From contig NZ_CP081870.1 of the NCBI RefSeq assembly GCF_022170785.1, positions 4,216,001-4,280,000 of the forward strand: DNA of 64,000 nucleotides. Direction: 5' to 3'. The position numbers were made by a program, and so were the translations under genes. The notes below the pieces were generated by a model that worked only from the letters and a program-made list of their open reading frames with translations, had not been told where the DNA came from and ran no database searches. The DNA comes from Rossellomorea marisflavi (GTDB lineage Bacteria; Bacillota; Bacilli; Bacillales; Bacillaceae_B). Positions 55,509 through 64,000 of this stretch are shown one piece after another. Within the stretch, counting starts at the first letter, position 1. The number at the start of each line of letters is the position of its first letter.

Positions 55509-57236
55509 ATGATCAAACGATTTTTCTCGTATTACCGTCCCCATCGACGGCTTTTTTATATTGATTTCTTCTGTGCCGTACTCGTCGGAGTCCTGGAACT
55601 TGGATTCCCTATGGCCGTATCATGGTTTATTGATTCCCTCCTTCCTGAAGGGAATTGGAGCACGATCGTATCGGTCAGCATCGGCCTCCTGCTCCTCTAT
55701 CTGATAAGCTCTTCCATGCAGTTCGTCGTGAACTACTGGGGGCATAAGCTCGGGATCAACATCGAGACGGACATGAGGCGGGAGCTGTTCCATCACGTGC
55801 AGCGCCAGTCATTCCGATTCTTCGATAATACGAAGACCGGGCATATCATGAGCCGCGTGACCAATGACCTCATGGATATCGGGGAACTTGCCCATCACGG
55901 ACCCGAGGACTTGTTCATTGCCGTCATGACCTTCTTTGGCGCATTCTGGATCATGATGACGATCAATGTGAAGCTTGCCCTCGTGGCAATCATCATCGTG
56001 CCGTTCCTCATCTGGCTGATTTCATACTCCAACATCAAGATGAACAAGGCATGGACCAAGATGTATGGGAATATCGCCGACGTCAACAGCCGCGTGGAAG
56101 ACAGCGTGTCGGGCTCACGTGTCGTTCAATCATTCACGAACGAGTCCTATGAGATGGAACGCTTCAACAAGAACAACTTGTTCTTCCGCAAATCAAAATT
56201 GAAGGCGTACAAAGTGATGAGCGTGAATCTGTCCGGGATCTACATCACTACAAGGCTCATGACGCTGGTCATCCTCGTGTACGGGGCATGGCTCACGTTC
56301 AGCGGCGCCCTTTCTTACGGGGAGCTCGTCGCCTTTATTCTATACATCAACGTACTGTTCAAACCGATTGATAAAATCTCTGCCCTTTTGGAGCTCTATC
56401 CGAAAGGAATGGCAGGCTTCAAGCGCTTCACGGAGCTCATGGATCAAGAGCCGGATATCGAAGACCGTCCGAATGCGGTGGAAGTGGAAAGTCTCGAAGG
56501 ACGCATCACCTTCCGTGATGTGACGTTCGGATATGAAGCGGAACGTCCGATTCTGAACGACCTCTCCTTCACGATCCAGCCGGGGCAGACCGTCGCATTC
56601 GTCGGACCATCCGGTGCAGGAAAAACGACGATCTGCTCCCTCATCCCGCGCTTCTATGATGTGCAGGACGGAGCGATCACCATCGATAGCATCGATGTTC
56701 GCAACATGACGAAATCGTCTCTACGGTCCCAGATCGGGATTGTACAGCAGGATGTCTTCCTGTTCGCCGGTACGCTGCGTGAAAACATCGCCTACGGACG
56801 TCTGGGAGCGACACAGGAAGAGATCGAGGAGGCGGCAAGACGCGCCCATCTGACGGATCTCATCGCCTCCCTGCCTGACGGATATGACACCGAGATCGGG
56901 GAGCGTGGACTCAAGCTCTCCGGCGGGCAGAAGCAGCGCCTGTCCATCGCGAGGATGTTCCTCAAGAATCCTCGCATTCTCATCCTCGATGAAGCGACGT
57001 CGGCCCTTGATACGGAGACAGAAGCAATCATCCAGGATGCCTTGAACGACCTGGCGAAGGACCGCACGACCCTGGTCATCGCCCACAGGCTCGCCACGAT
57101 CCGGAAAGTCGACCGAATCCTCGTCGTCACAGAAGACGGCATTGCTGAAGACGGGACCCACGAAGAGCTCCTTTCGGACGCAGGCGGGATCTTTACGAGG
57201 CTGCATTCCCATCAAAATGCGACGATCGGTTCATAA
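55509..57236 (+). CDS. ABC exporter, fused permease-ATPase (YwjA-like)
   Basis: A 575-residue half-transporter: six spans in the first 310 residues and an ATPase domain with Walker A GPSGAGKTT, signature LSGGQKQRLSIARMF, Walker B ILILDEATS and the switch His in VIAHRLAT. It works as a homodimer or with another half; likely a lipid or drug exporter resembling YwjA, substrate unknown. GGTGGAG precedes the ATG. It lies against replication between purA and dnaB. Confidence 0.88.
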   Translation: MIKRFFSYYRPHRRLFYIDFFCAVLVGVLELGFPMAVSWFIDSLLPEGNWSTIVSVSIGLLLLYLISSSMQFVVNYWGHKLGINIETDMRRELFHHVQRQSFRFFDNTKTGHIMSRVTNDLMDIGELAHHGPEDLFIAVMTFFGAFWIMMTINVKLALVAIIIVPFLIWLISYSNIKMNKAWTKMYGNIADVNSRVEDSVSGSRVVQSFTNESYEMERFNKNNLFFRKSKLKAYKVMSVNLSGIYITTRLMTLVILVYGAWLTFSGALSYGELVAFILYINVLFKPIDKISALLELYPKGMAGFKRFTELMDQEPDIEDRPNAVEVESLEGRITFRDVTFGYEAERPILNDLSFTIQPGQTVAFVGPSGAGKTTICSLIPRFYDVQDGAITIDSIDVRNMTKSSLRSQIGIVQQDVFLFAGTLRENIAYGRLGATQEEIEEAARRAHLTDLIASLPDGYDTEIGERGLKLSGGQKQRLSIARMFLKNPRILILDEATSALDTETEAIIQDALNDLAKDRTTLVIAHRLATIRKVDRILVVTEDGIAEDGTHEELLSDAGGIFTRLHSHQNATIGS

Positions 57237-57246
57237 ATGAAAGTAG

Positions 57247-57280
57247 AAAGGAGGAAGCCGTGTATGGCTTCCTCCTTTTT
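57247..57280 (+). terminator. Terminator of the ABC exporter gene
   Basis: AAAGGAGGAAGCC (57247-57259) pairs with GGCTTCCTCCTTT (57266-57278), then T. Confidence 0.9.
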
Positions 57281-57342
57281 GTCGTTTGATAGATGGTTCG
57301 TAGCGAGATTGAGTGGGGTCGGTTATGGATGGATGGTTGGTG

Positions 57343-57633
57343 TCTATTTGCGACTTTTTCCTTTTTCGAGTGAAAGGTATGGGATACTTTGAAAACAGGG
57401 TGATTTATCAGCGAGATACTGGATGTGATTTTCCAGTTGTACCTTCACCGCCAAATTCCGACTTATTTCGCGGGCTATTTTAGGGCGTTCGGACCCTATT
57501 GAGGACGCCCAGGGCCTAGAGTAGTGGATTTACTTGCGACTTTCAAAAAAATATTTGTGACTATTTGAATTTTATTTGTGAATCCAAACATTTTATTTGC
57601 GAACGGCGATTCTGCTCGAATGTTCATTTGCGA
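57343..57633. repeat. Array of TTTATTTGCGAC-like short repeats
   Basis: Copies occur near 57343, 57529, 57551, 57571, 57591 and 57623, with the common form TTTATTTGCGAC or TTTATTTGTGAA. They resemble the array near 53.8 kb: TTTTATT, then two variable bases, then CGAC. This is the convergent gap of about 600 bases between the exporter and dnaB; apart from the two terminators nothing else is seen in it. Confidence 0.6.
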
Positions 57634-57800
57634 GTGTGGCACGGTACATACGAATGGGTTTCCTTTTTTGCGAATCCCGTCGCCATGCTCCATTCAAACC
57701 AACTGCTCCAACCTCTACCTGGACCTTCTCTAAACACTCAACACTCTAACTCCATATCCACCGCGATCCTCCTGCCATCCCACCCCACTTTCACGATCAC

Positions 57801-57834
57801 AAAAAAAAAGAGACCCGGCCAAAACCGGATCTCT
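57801..57834 (-). terminator. Terminator of dnaB
   Basis: AGAGACCCGG (57809-57818) pairs with CCGGATCTCT (57825-57834); the T run on minus is the A run 57801-57809. Confidence 0.88.
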
Positions 57835-57838
57835 CCCT

Positions 57839-59191
57839 CTAAGCAGGAGCATCATCAAACCGACGCTCCAGATTCACGAACTTATTGTATTCTTTCACGA
57901 ACGCCAGTGAGACGGCGCCAACGGGACCGTTACGCTGTTTGGCGATGATGATTTCGATGATGTTCTTGTTCTCTGATTCTTTGTCATAGTAGTCTTCGCG
58001 GTACAGGAAGGCGACGATGTCGGCATCCTGCTCGATGCTTCCGGATTCACGGATGTCGGACATCATCGGGCGTTTGTCCTGACGTTGCTCGACTCCACGG
58101 GAGAGCTGGGAGAGGGCGATGACGGGTACCTGGAGCTCACGGGCGAGCCCTTTGAGGGCACGGGAGATTTCCGATACCTCTTGCTGACGGTTTTCGCCTG
58201 CGCGGCCGCTACCTTGGATGAGCTGAAGGTAGTCGATCATGATCATACCGAGTCCCTGGTCCTGAGCGAGGCGGCGACACTTGGAGCGGATCTCCCCGAC
58301 TTTGATACCAGGTGTATCATCGATGAAGATACCGGCGTTGGAGAGGCTTCCCATGGCCATGGTGAGCTTCCGCCAGTCCTCGTCGCTCAGGTCACCTGTA
58401 CGGAGGTTCTGGGCGTTGATGTTCCCTTCTGCACAGAGCATACGCATGACGAGCTGTTCTGCTCCCATCTCGAGACTGAAGATCGCGACGTTTTCCCGTG
58501 CCTTGACGGCGACGTTCTGGGCGATATTCAGGGCGAAGGCGGTCTTACCCATGGAAGGACGGGCACCGACGATGATGAGATCATTCCGCTGGAATCCGGC
58601 GGTCATGTGATCAAGATCGGCGAAGCCTGTCGGGATTCCGGTGACGTCCCCTTTGCGGTTCGTCAGGATCTCGATGTTGTCGTAGGTACGGACAAGGACG
58701 TCCTTGATGTTGTGGAAGGCTCCGGCGTTTTTCCGCTGGGCGACCTCCATGATGTTTTTCTCGGCTTCTCCCAAAAGGGCGTCGACTTCATCTTCGCGGG
58801 CATAGCCGTCTGAAGCGATGTCGGTGGCGGTGCGGATCAGCCTGCGGAGAAGCGACTTCTCTTCGACGATCTTGGCATAATATTCGATGTTGGCTGCCGT
58901 CGGGACGGAGCCGGCCAGTTCACTCAGGTAGGCTACTCCGCCCACATCTTCGAGTTCCTTGGCGGCAGCGAGTTCTTCCGTGACCGTGATCAGGTCGACG
59001 GCTTTCCCTCCGTCACCGAGCTTCAGCATCACATTGTAGATTTTTTGGTGGGAATGACGATAGAAGTCCTCCGGTATGAGGATCTCCGATGTGGTCGTCA
59101 GAGCACTTGGCTCCAGGAATACCGCACCCAGTACGGCCTGTTCGGCTTCGATGTTCTGAGGCGGGATCCGGTCCTGAAACATTTCGTTCAT
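57839..59191 (-). CDS. dnaB: Replicative DNA helicase
   Basis: A 450-residue hexameric helicase (called DnaC in B. subtilis). The N-terminal domain begins DRIPPQNIEAEQAVLGAVFL; the RecA-like core has Walker A GARPSMGKTA, MIMIDYLQLI (Walker B) and LSQLSRGVEQR with the arginine finger region. GGAGGTC precedes the ATG at 59191. Confidence 0.98.
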   Translation of the reverse strand: MNEMFQDRIPPQNIEAEQAVLGAVFLEPSALTTTSEILIPEDFYRHSHQKIYNVMLKLGDGGKAVDLITVTEELAAAKELEDVGGVAYLSELAGSVPTAANIEYYAKIVEEKSLLRRLIRTATDIASDGYAREDEVDALLGEAEKNIMEVAQRKNAGAFHNIKDVLVRTYDNIEILTNRKGDVTGIPTGFADLDHMTAGFQRNDLIIVGARPSMGKTAFALNIAQNVAVKARENVAIFSLEMGAEQLVMRMLCAEGNINAQNLRTGDLSDEDWRKLTMAMGSLSNAGIFIDDTPGIKVGEIRSKCRRLAQDQGLGMIMIDYLQLIQGSGRAGENRQQEVSEISRALKGLARELQVPVIALSQLSRGVEQRQDKRPMMSDIRESGSIEQDADIVAFLYREDYYDKESENKNIIEIIIAKQRNGPVGAVSLAFVKEYNKFVNLERRFDDAPA

Positions 59192-59270
59192 TGTATATGA
59201 CCTCCTGCACGAGGAATTCTTGGTTTCCACTATAGGCTGATGTTTGAGGCATGTATCGTTTACGGAAAAA

Positions 59271-59306
59271 AAGTGACCTGGACCGAATCCAAATCACCTT
59301 TTTTCA
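59271..59306 (-). terminator. Terminator after rplI
   Basis: AAGTGACCTGGA (59271-59282) pairs, with G-U, to TCCAAATCACCTT (59288-59300); T-rich on both sides. It separates gdpP-rplI from dnaB. Confidence 0.75.
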
Positions 59307-59356
59307 ATCTAGTACTATTTTAACATGTTTTCGTTGGAAATGAAGATGTCAATCTC

Positions 59357-59803
59357 TTACTCTTCTGTGACGTGGACCTTAAGGGTAGCTGACACATCGG
59401 TATGGAGCTTGACCGGTACGTTCGTGAAGCCAAGGGCGCGGATCGCGTCGTTCATCTCGATTTTGCGCTTGTCTACCTTGATGTCATGCTGCTTTTTAAG
59501 GGCATCGGCAATCTGCTTGCTCGTGATGGAACCGAACAGGCGGCCGCCTTCACCGGATTTCGCTTTCAGTTCGACCTGAAGCTCTTCCATGGCTGCTTTG
59601 AGCTTTTTCGCTTCTTCAAGTTCTTCCTGTGCGATTTGCTTTTCTTTGTTCTTTTGACCCTCAAGCTGGCTGATGTTGGCATTGCTTGCTTCTACCGCCA
59701 GGCCTTTTTTGAGAAGGAAGTTATGTGCGTAGCCATCTGCCACGTTTTTCACTTCGCCTTTTTTACCTTTACCTTTTACATCTTTTAAGAAAATGACTTT
59801 CAT
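59357..59803 (-). CDS. rplI: 50S ribosomal protein L9
   Basis: A 148-residue protein that binds 23S rRNA. It starts [20 protein letters not shown], has the L9 signature region [13 protein letters not shown], a long central helix and a C-terminal domain with [16 protein letters not shown]. Its ATG overlaps the gdpP stop (ATGA), so translation is coupled. Confidence 0.98.
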   Translation of the reverse strand: MKVIFLKDVKGKGKKGEVKNVADGYAHNFLLKKGLAVEASNANISQLEGQKNKEKQIAQEELEEAKKLKAAMEELQVELKAKSGEGGRLFGSITSKQIADALKKQHDIKVDKRKIEMNDAIRALGFTNVPVKLHTDVSATLKVHVTEE

Positions 59804-61773
59804 AGTTCTCTTCTCCCTTCGAAATAATCATCTAGTGCTTCTTTCAGAAGTTTTTCGGCTTCTTGGACCGTTTTATGTTTCAGCTGGGTGGCGGCATTGC
59901 TCAAGTGGCCTCCGCCTTCAAGATTCTCCATGATGATCTGGACGTTTACATCACCAAGGGATCTGGCACTGATACCAACCGTCTCCTCATCCCGCTTCGA
60001 GATGACGAAGGAGGCGATGACACCGTCCATGGTCAGGAGCGTATCGGCTGCCTGGGCGATGAGGACGGGATCGGAAACGACCTCGTCCGGCGCATGGGCT
60101 ATGGCGACACCATCCCGATAGAACTCCACGGTTTCAATGAGGCGGGCCCGTTTGATATATGTGGCCACGTCCTCCTTGAGGAACTTCTGGACAAGGACCG
60201 TATCGGCTCCCTGCGCCCGCAAATACGAGGCAGCATCGAACGTCCGGGACCCTGTCCGGAGAGTGAAGCTTTTCGTATCGACTATGATCCCTGCGAGAAG
60301 CGAAGTCGCTTCCAGCATGGAAATCTTCTCGTGCTTCGGCTGATACTCCAGGAGCTCTGTGACAAGCTCTGCCGTTGAAGAGGCATATGGCTCCATATAC
60401 ACAAGGAGAGGGTTCTGAATGAAGTCCTCGCCCCGTCTGTGATGGTCGATGACGACAACCTTGTCCACCTTGTTCAGGAGGCGCTCCTCGATGACAAGGG
60501 AAGGCTTGTGCGTATCGACGACGACGAGCAGCGTATCATCCGTCGCCATCTCTAGTGCTTCTTCAGGCGTGATGAAACGGCTGTGAAGATCGGCGTTGCC
60601 TTTGATCTCCTTCATGAGGCGCTTGACGCTGTTGTCGATTTCGTTGAAATTCAGCACCACATACCCGTCGCGCTGATTCATCTGGGCCACTTTGCGGATC
60701 CCAATGGCCGCTCCGATCGCATCCATATCGGGATGTTTATGCCCCATGATGATGACTTTGTCGCTTTCCACCATGATTTCCTTCAGGGCATGGGAGATGA
60801 CGCGGGCACGGACACGGGTCCGTTTTTCCATCGGGTTCGTTTTCCCGCCGTAGAACTTGACCTTCCCGTTCGTCTGCTTGATGGCGACCTGGTCTCCACC
60901 GCGCCCGAGGGCAAGATCAAGGCTCGACTGGGCGAGGGTACCGAGTTCCGGCAGGGATGATACGCCTGTCCCAACCCCGATGCTCAAGGTAAGGGGGACG
61001 TTATGCTTGGATGTGGAATCGCGGACATCATCGAGGATCCCGAATTTTTCTTTTTCAAGAATCTGAAGGACTTTATCGTTGATGACGGCGATGAACCGCT
61101 CGGACGATGTTCTCTTAAGGAAGACACCGTATTCCTGGGCCCACTTGTTGAGGTTGGATGTCACCAGGCTGTTGAGGCTGCTCCGGGTCTGGTCATCCAT
61201 CCCCTGGGTGAGCTCATCATAGTTATCCAGATAGATGATGGCGATATTTGTTCGTTCTTCATGATACTGCTTCTCGATCTCCTTCTGTTCGGTCACATCG
61301 AAGAAATACAGCAGTCGTTCTTTCAGTTTTAATACAACATGATATTTCCGTTCATTGATCGTCACGATTTCCGAGTCTACCTCTTGCTTGATCAAGGGGA
61401 CAAGTGAGTCCGCCACATCATAAAGGGATCTTCCGACGACGGTATCCTCGTTGAAACAAGAAGCGAGGAATGGATTGGTCCATTCTATGTAGTACTCGTC
61501 ATTGATCAGCATGATCCCAATCGGCATCTCCATGAGCGCTTCTTCACCGACGCGTTTGACCCTGTAGGAGAGGGTGGAGATGTACTCTTCCGTCTCATCG
61601 TGTGACCTACCTTCGAAATAGAAGGCAAGGAAGAAGACAAGTCCGAACACGAGGAGCCCCGCAAACGCAAGGATCCAGTTATAAAACACGATTGCTACCA
61701 GTAAGAGAAGCGTTAATGCAGCAAGACCGTACAGTGGGTAGCGGATCATTCGCTTATTGAAATAAGAAGGCAT
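59800..61773 (-). CDS. gdpP: Cyclic di-AMP phosphodiesterase GdpP
   Basis: A 657-residue membrane enzyme that cleaves cyclic di-AMP. Two spans in the first 55 residues, a PAS domain that can bind heme, a degenerate GGDEF domain (SSERF in place of GGDEF) and a DHH/DHHA1 catalytic part with [30 protein letters not shown] and the late GGHLSNAA follow. GGAG lies ten bases before the ATG. It is between yybS and rplI as in B. subtilis. Confidence 0.96.
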   Translation of the reverse strand: MPSYFNKRMIRYPLYGLAALTLLLLVAIVFYNWILAFAGLLVFGLVFFLAFYFEGRSHDETEEYISTLSYRVKRVGEEALMEMPIGIMLINDEYYIEWTNPFLASCFNEDTVVGRSLYDVADSLVPLIKQEVDSEIVTINERKYHVVLKLKERLLYFFDVTEQKEIEKQYHEERTNIAIIYLDNYDELTQGMDDQTRSSLNSLVTSNLNKWAQEYGVFLKRTSSERFIAVINDKVLQILEKEKFGILDDVRDSTSKHNVPLTLSIGVGTGVSSLPELGTLAQSSLDLALGRGGDQVAIKQTNGKVKFYGGKTNPMEKRTRVRARVISHALKEIMVESDKVIIMGHKHPDMDAIGAAIGIRKVAQMNQRDGYVVLNFNEIDNSVKRLMKEIKGNADLHSRFITPEEALEMATDDTLLVVVDTHKPSLVIEERLLNKVDKVVVIDHHRRGEDFIQNPLLVYMEPYASSTAELVTELLEYQPKHEKISMLEATSLLAGIIVDTKSFTLRTGSRTFDAASYLRAQGADTVLVQKFLKEDVATYIKRARLIETVEFYRDGVAIAHAPDEVVSDPVLIAQAADTLLTMDGVIASFVISKRDEETVGISARSLGDVNVQIIMENLEGGGHLSNAATQLKHKTVQEAEKLLKEALDDYFEGRREL

Positions 61774-61800
61774 ACTGTCAGCTCCTGCAACAAATTTTTT

Positions 61801-62736
61801 CTATGACTTATTCTTTAAGCGTTCTCTGAGATCGAATCCTAAGTCAATTATACCTAAAATCCGGACGAGAGAAAGGAGTGGGATTGAAATAATGGTCACT
61901 ACTACCATTAAACCTTTCGACCAATTTTTCATGTGGCCGAAGAAATAGAGGAACGAAAGCCCTTGAATGGTGAACAGCATCCCAAGGATGATCTGTACGT
62001 TGATGATGGCGCTGAATGTAAACGATCCGCTCTCGGGCTGAATGACCAATGATAGCACAAACAATATGATGTAGTACCACAGGATGCTTTTTGGGAACTT
62101 CCAGTCCCGGAACCGGAGGAACGATGGGACATTCCTTCCGAGGCGCTTCATGATCGGGAAGCTGATCGCCAGGATGAGGAACGTGTATAGTGCAGCCCCG
62201 ATTGCAAATGCGGCTGGCGTGGTCACGTTCATCAATTTAAGCAAATTATCCATCTGCTCAAGCTTTTTGTCATCAGGCTGGATGAAACCAAGATCGGTCA
62301 TCGCTGCATAATTCTGATGCACCACAGTCTTCGCCATGTCCAGGCTCTCCTTGATGACATCCATTCCAAGCAGTTTAATGGAGATTACATAAGCGACTAC
62401 GGCATTGATGGTGGTCACCAAGGTTCCAAGCAAAAGGATGTGGGTTTTCTGTATATCCGATTTTATCGCCCAGCCGATAGCCGTCCCGAGGGAAGCGCCC
62501 AATACACCGAAGCCCAATCCGGGGAAACCACCGAACAAGAACGAGATCCCAATACCTACGAACAACATCACCATCGCATCACGATGGGCGAATTTTTGAC
62601 TGTAGAGCATGAACGGTAGCGGCAGGAAGAGCAAGCCTACTACGGATATAACCGGTGTATATAGCGTAAACAATAGAAACACAGTAAAGATGGCCACCGA
62701 TATGGCGCCTTCTGTGATGATGCGGGCATTTTTCAC
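61801..62736 (-). CDS. yybS: YybS-family membrane protein (DUF2232)
   Basis: A 311-residue protein with about eight spans, of the DUF2232 family, similar to substrate-binding subunits of vitamin ECF importers; function unknown. The start is taken as the GTG at 62736 (VKNARIITEGAISVA) because GAGGAG stands nine bases ahead; the open frame to 62802 lacks a ribosome site. It is the usual neighbour of gdpP. Confidence 0.85.
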   Translation of the reverse strand: MKNARIITEGAISVAIFTVFLLFTLYTPVISVVGLLFLPLPFMLYSQKFAHRDAMVMLFVGIGISFLFGGFPGLGFGVLGASLGTAIGWAIKSDIQKTHILLLGTLVTTINAVVAYVISIKLLGMDVIKESLDMAKTVVHQNYAAMTDLGFIQPDDKKLEQMDNLLKLMNVTTPAAFAIGAALYTFLILAISFPIMKRLGRNVPSFLRFRDWKFPKSILWYYIILFVLSLVIQPESGSFTFSAIINVQIILGMLFTIQGLSFLYFFGHMKNWSKGLMVVVTIISIPLLSLVRILGIIDLGFDLRERLKNKS

Positions 62737-62880
62737 TTCATTACTCTCCTCGCGAAATACATACAATAGTATTATCATATCAATTTTGGAAGGGAATTTC
62801 ATCTTATGGACTCTTCAGTCATTTCCCCTCTAAATAGGATGCGTATAAACCCGGGCTTTGAAACCTCTTTAGACAACAAA

Positions 62881-62920
62881 CAAAACGGCCGGACCACGGG
62901 AGCATCCCCATGTCCGGCCG
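62881..62920 (-). terminator. Terminator of the chemotaxis receptor gene
   Basis: CGGCCGGAC (62886-62894) pairs with GTCCGGCCG (62912-62920); the T run on minus corresponds to AAAA at 62882-62885. Confidence 0.85.
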
Positions 62921-62927
62921 ACATTGT

Positions 62928-64000
62928 TTATTCTGATTGGGCGATCTTGAAACGGTCGATGGCCGCCTGAAGTTCCTGGCTCAGGTCGGTGAGCTGTTCG
63001 GCCGCCGCCGTGATGGACTGGACGGCTTTCAGCTGCTCATCGGTGGACGCATTCATCTCTTCACATGACGCTGCCGTTTCTTCTGCCGCTTCCGCCATGG
63101 CCTTGATGACAGTGAATACCTGGTCTTTATCTCCATTGATTCCTTCGATCCCCTCATGCATATGACCAATTTCTTTATTAATGGCCCTCATGACCTCCGC
63201 ATTCCGGTCAAACACCTGATGGGTTTCATTCAACACGCCGAGCTGGGCGTCGAATGTATCTTTGGTCAGATTCATTTCTTTCACTGCCTGATCGGAACCC
63301 TCCTGGATCTCCTTGATCGTGCGCTTTACGCTCTCCGTCGCCTGGACGGATTGATCCGCAAGCTTCCGTACTTCTTCTGCCACGACGGCGAACCCTTTCC
63401 CATGCTCTCCTGCACGAGCAGCCTCGATGCTTGCGTTAAGGGCAAGAAGATTGGTCTGGGAGGAAATATCAGTGATGGTCGCCATCACGTTTTCGATATT
63501 CTTCACGTGCTCCCCGAATCCTAGAATCACCTGTTGCATCGAGTCCATATACTGCTGGGACGTATCATACGCCCCGCGAAGCTTGGAGATCTGATTCATA
63601 CCCTGTTCATTGCGTTCGCCTACCTCATCGGCAAGCTCCGACATTTTATGGGACTGCGCATAGATGTGGTTGATGCTGTCTCCAAGGCTCTCAGCACCAC
63701 TTTGGGCACGCTCGGAATCAGAAGCCGTTTCAGAGGCGGTCCTGGCGATACTCGAAATGGCCGTGGCCATCTCTTCACTTGACGCATGCGTCTCCTCTGA
63801 GACGGCGCTGAGGCCTTCAGCAGACTGTCTCACATGGAGGAAGGCGTGTTGTACAGTCTGAAGCGTCGTGAAAATCGAATCGATCATTTGGTTGAAATCA
63901 TGAGCAAGACGCCCTGTTTCATCCGTCGCTTTCACATCGGAACGCTTTGTCAGATCCCCAGTTGCTACATGTTTCACCGTTGCCTGAAGTGATTTTAGCG
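62928..64000 (-). CDS. Methyl-accepting chemotaxis protein (C-terminal part, clipped by window end)
   Basis: The frame stays open to the window edge; 63977 is an internal GTG. What is seen is a HAMP end ([19 protein letters not shown]) and the full cytoplasmic signalling domain, with the highly conserved hairpin tip [19 protein letters not shown] followed by [20 protein letters not shown]. It carries signals to CheA/CheW. The sensor domain is outside the window. Confidence 0.95.
   Translation of the reverse strand, partial: LKSLQATVKHVATGDLTKRSDVKATDETGRLAHDFNQMIDSIFTTLQTVQHAFLHVRQSAEGLSAVSEETHASSEEMATAISSIARTASETASDSERAQSGAESLGDSINHIYAQSHKMSELADEVGERNEQGMNQISKLRGAYDTSQQYMDSMQQVILGFGEHVKNIENVMATITDISSQTNLLALNASIEAARAGEHGKGFAVVAEEVRKLADQSVQATESVKRTIKEIQEGSDQAVKEMNLTKDTFDAQLGVLNETHQVFDRNAEVMRAINKEIGHMHEGIEGINGDKDQVFTVIKAMAEAAEETAASCEEMNASTDEQLKAVQSITAAAEQLTDLSQELQAAIDRFKIAQSE

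Overview
The window reads as a chromosome segment of a Bacillaceae bacterium (Bacillus/Rossellomorea-like, judged by gene content only). The right half carries the block known from just left of oriC in Bacillus subtilis: rlmH, htrC, walJ-walI-walH-walK-walR, a Lys-Glu-Asp-Phe tRNA cluster, purA, dnaB (called dnaC in B. subtilis), rplI, gdpP and yybS. All of it is on the minus strand, so the origin should lie beyond the right edge. Shine-Dalgarno sites, sigma-A promoters and regulator boxes (PerR, Fur, cre, CodY, Pho, PurR-like, WalR-like) are of the Gram-positive low-GC type. No phage, transposase, rRNA or CRISPR was seen.

Left part (1-14 kb). A clipped diguanylate cyclase precedes an acid-sugar cluster: a PrpR_N-type regulator, a KdgT-family permease, a DUF1537 kinase and a PdxA2-type dehydrogenase. 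This fits D-threonate or a related four-carbon acid being imported, phosphorylated and oxidatively split. The regulator looks like a sigma-54 activator that has lost the loop needed to touch sigma-54. Consistently, the operon promoter is sigma-A-like, with a perfect 13-bp inverted repeat and a cre site. An SDR oxidoreductase, a PhoX-type phosphatase, ahpC-ahpF behind a PerR box and a PhoA-type phosphatase follow. Both phosphatases have ladders of Pho-box-like hexamers.

Middle (13-41 kb). A glycine riboswitch with its own terminator sits before a CycA-type amino acid permease. A Fur-boxed FTR1 permease follows. A peptide-scavenging block is arranged divergently: Lrp-type regulator, D-aminopeptidase DppA and a complete dipeptide/oligopeptide ABC importer on minus; amidohydrolase, S9 peptidase and pyroglutamyl peptidase on plus. 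A self-contained aryl-beta-glucoside system (PTS transporter, phospho-beta-glucosidase, LicT antiterminator) has promoter, cre, RAT and terminator in order. Then come an unusual alpha/beta-hydrolase fused to a multi-span membrane domain, a candidate small RNA, a tRNA-dihydrouridine synthase, an SMI1/KNR4 protein, a MazG-like enzyme, CutC, a lipoprotein and RluF.

Right part (42-64 kb). Six exact DnaA boxes cluster between rlmH and htrC, where a small CxxH/CxxC protein is also encoded. The wal operon, an M23/LysM/G5 cell-wall peptidase, four tRNAs, a NERD protein, purA, a head-on ABC exporter, dnaB, rplI, gdpP, yybS and a clipped chemotaxis receptor follow.

The least explained signals are non-coding: two copies of a structured repeat whose stems co-vary, a four-unit hairpin array inside the tRNA cluster, two related short-motif arrays downstream of purA and dnaB, and the promoter-hairpin-terminator unit at 36.6 kb.
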